DNA of 6,688 nt from Bacillota bacterium (lineage in GTDB: Bacteria > Bacillota > Clostridia > Christensenellales > CAG-138), in the NCBI GenBank assembly GCA_016288175.1, contig JAEEYN010000140.1:1-6688 (forward strand). Direction: 5' to 3'. The notes below the pieces were generated by a model. It was given only the letters and a program-made list of their open reading frames with translations, was not told the DNA's origin and searched no databases. Below, piece after piece: positions 6,624 to 6,688 of this stretch; the first letter of the stretch is position 1, and every line of letters begins with the position of its first letter. The translations under genes were made by a program, and so were the position numbers.

Positions 6624-6688
6624 GCCTCGGTAGCTCAGTTGGTAGAGCAAGGGACTGAAAATCCCTGTGTCGGTGGTTCGACTCCACT
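6624..6688 (+). tRNA. tRNA-Phe (anticodon GAA), 3' end beyond the window
   Basis: The first 65 bases are visible. They include the 5' acceptor strand GCCTCGG, a standard D arm, the anticodon stem AGGGA/TCCCT around GAA at 6657-6659, and a T arm GGTGG-TTCGACT-CCAC that is just reached at the window edge. The 3' acceptor strand is not visible, so the acceptor stem cannot be checked. The gene lies 3 bases after tRNA-Asp and the cluster probably continues. Confidence 0.94.

Overview
The window holds one co-directional block on the + strand: four protein genes separated by gaps of 30, 23 and 28 bases, followed by a cluster of tRNA genes. There are no gene-free stretches over 300 bases; the only intergenic region of any size is the 109 bases between the last protein gene and the first tRNA. 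The gene content suggests a Gram-positive anaerobe, most likely of the Clostridia (Bacillota). The grounds are a ClpC-type ATPase, a bacterial-type phosphoglucose isomerase, strong GGAG/GGAGG ribosome binding sites, and tRNA genes with encoded CCA and 3-base spacers. This placement is an inference from gene content and no species can be named.

Layout: bases 2-1090 encode the C-terminal part of glucose-6-phosphate isomerase (pgi, 5' end outside the window). Bases 1121-2311 encode the SEDS glycosyltransferase RodA, the peptidoglycan polymerase of the elongation machinery. Bases 2335-4773 encode an 812-residue ClpC-like double AAA+ ATPase. Bases 4802-6355 encode a 517-residue protein whose last ~375 residues are a type-1 glycerate kinase and whose first ~140 residues are an unrecognised extension. 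A full-consensus promoter (TTGACA-17-TATAAT) at 6386-6414 then drives a tRNA cluster: Val(TAC), Asp(GTC) and Phe(GAA), the last cut off by the window end.

The most interesting feature is the ClpC-like protein. Its first AAA+ ring domain (D1) has every expected motif. Its second (D2) keeps the Walker A P-loop but has lost the Walker B glutamate, the sensor-1 asparagine, the arginine finger, the sensor-2 arginine, the GQ of the domain entry motif and part of the pore loop. This looks like a D2 that may bind ATP but should not hydrolyse it, beside an active D1. Its position between rodA and a kinase with an extra domain, in a probable operon starting with or including pgi, suggests a lineage-specific set worth examining. 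No functional link between these proteins is shown by the sequence itself.
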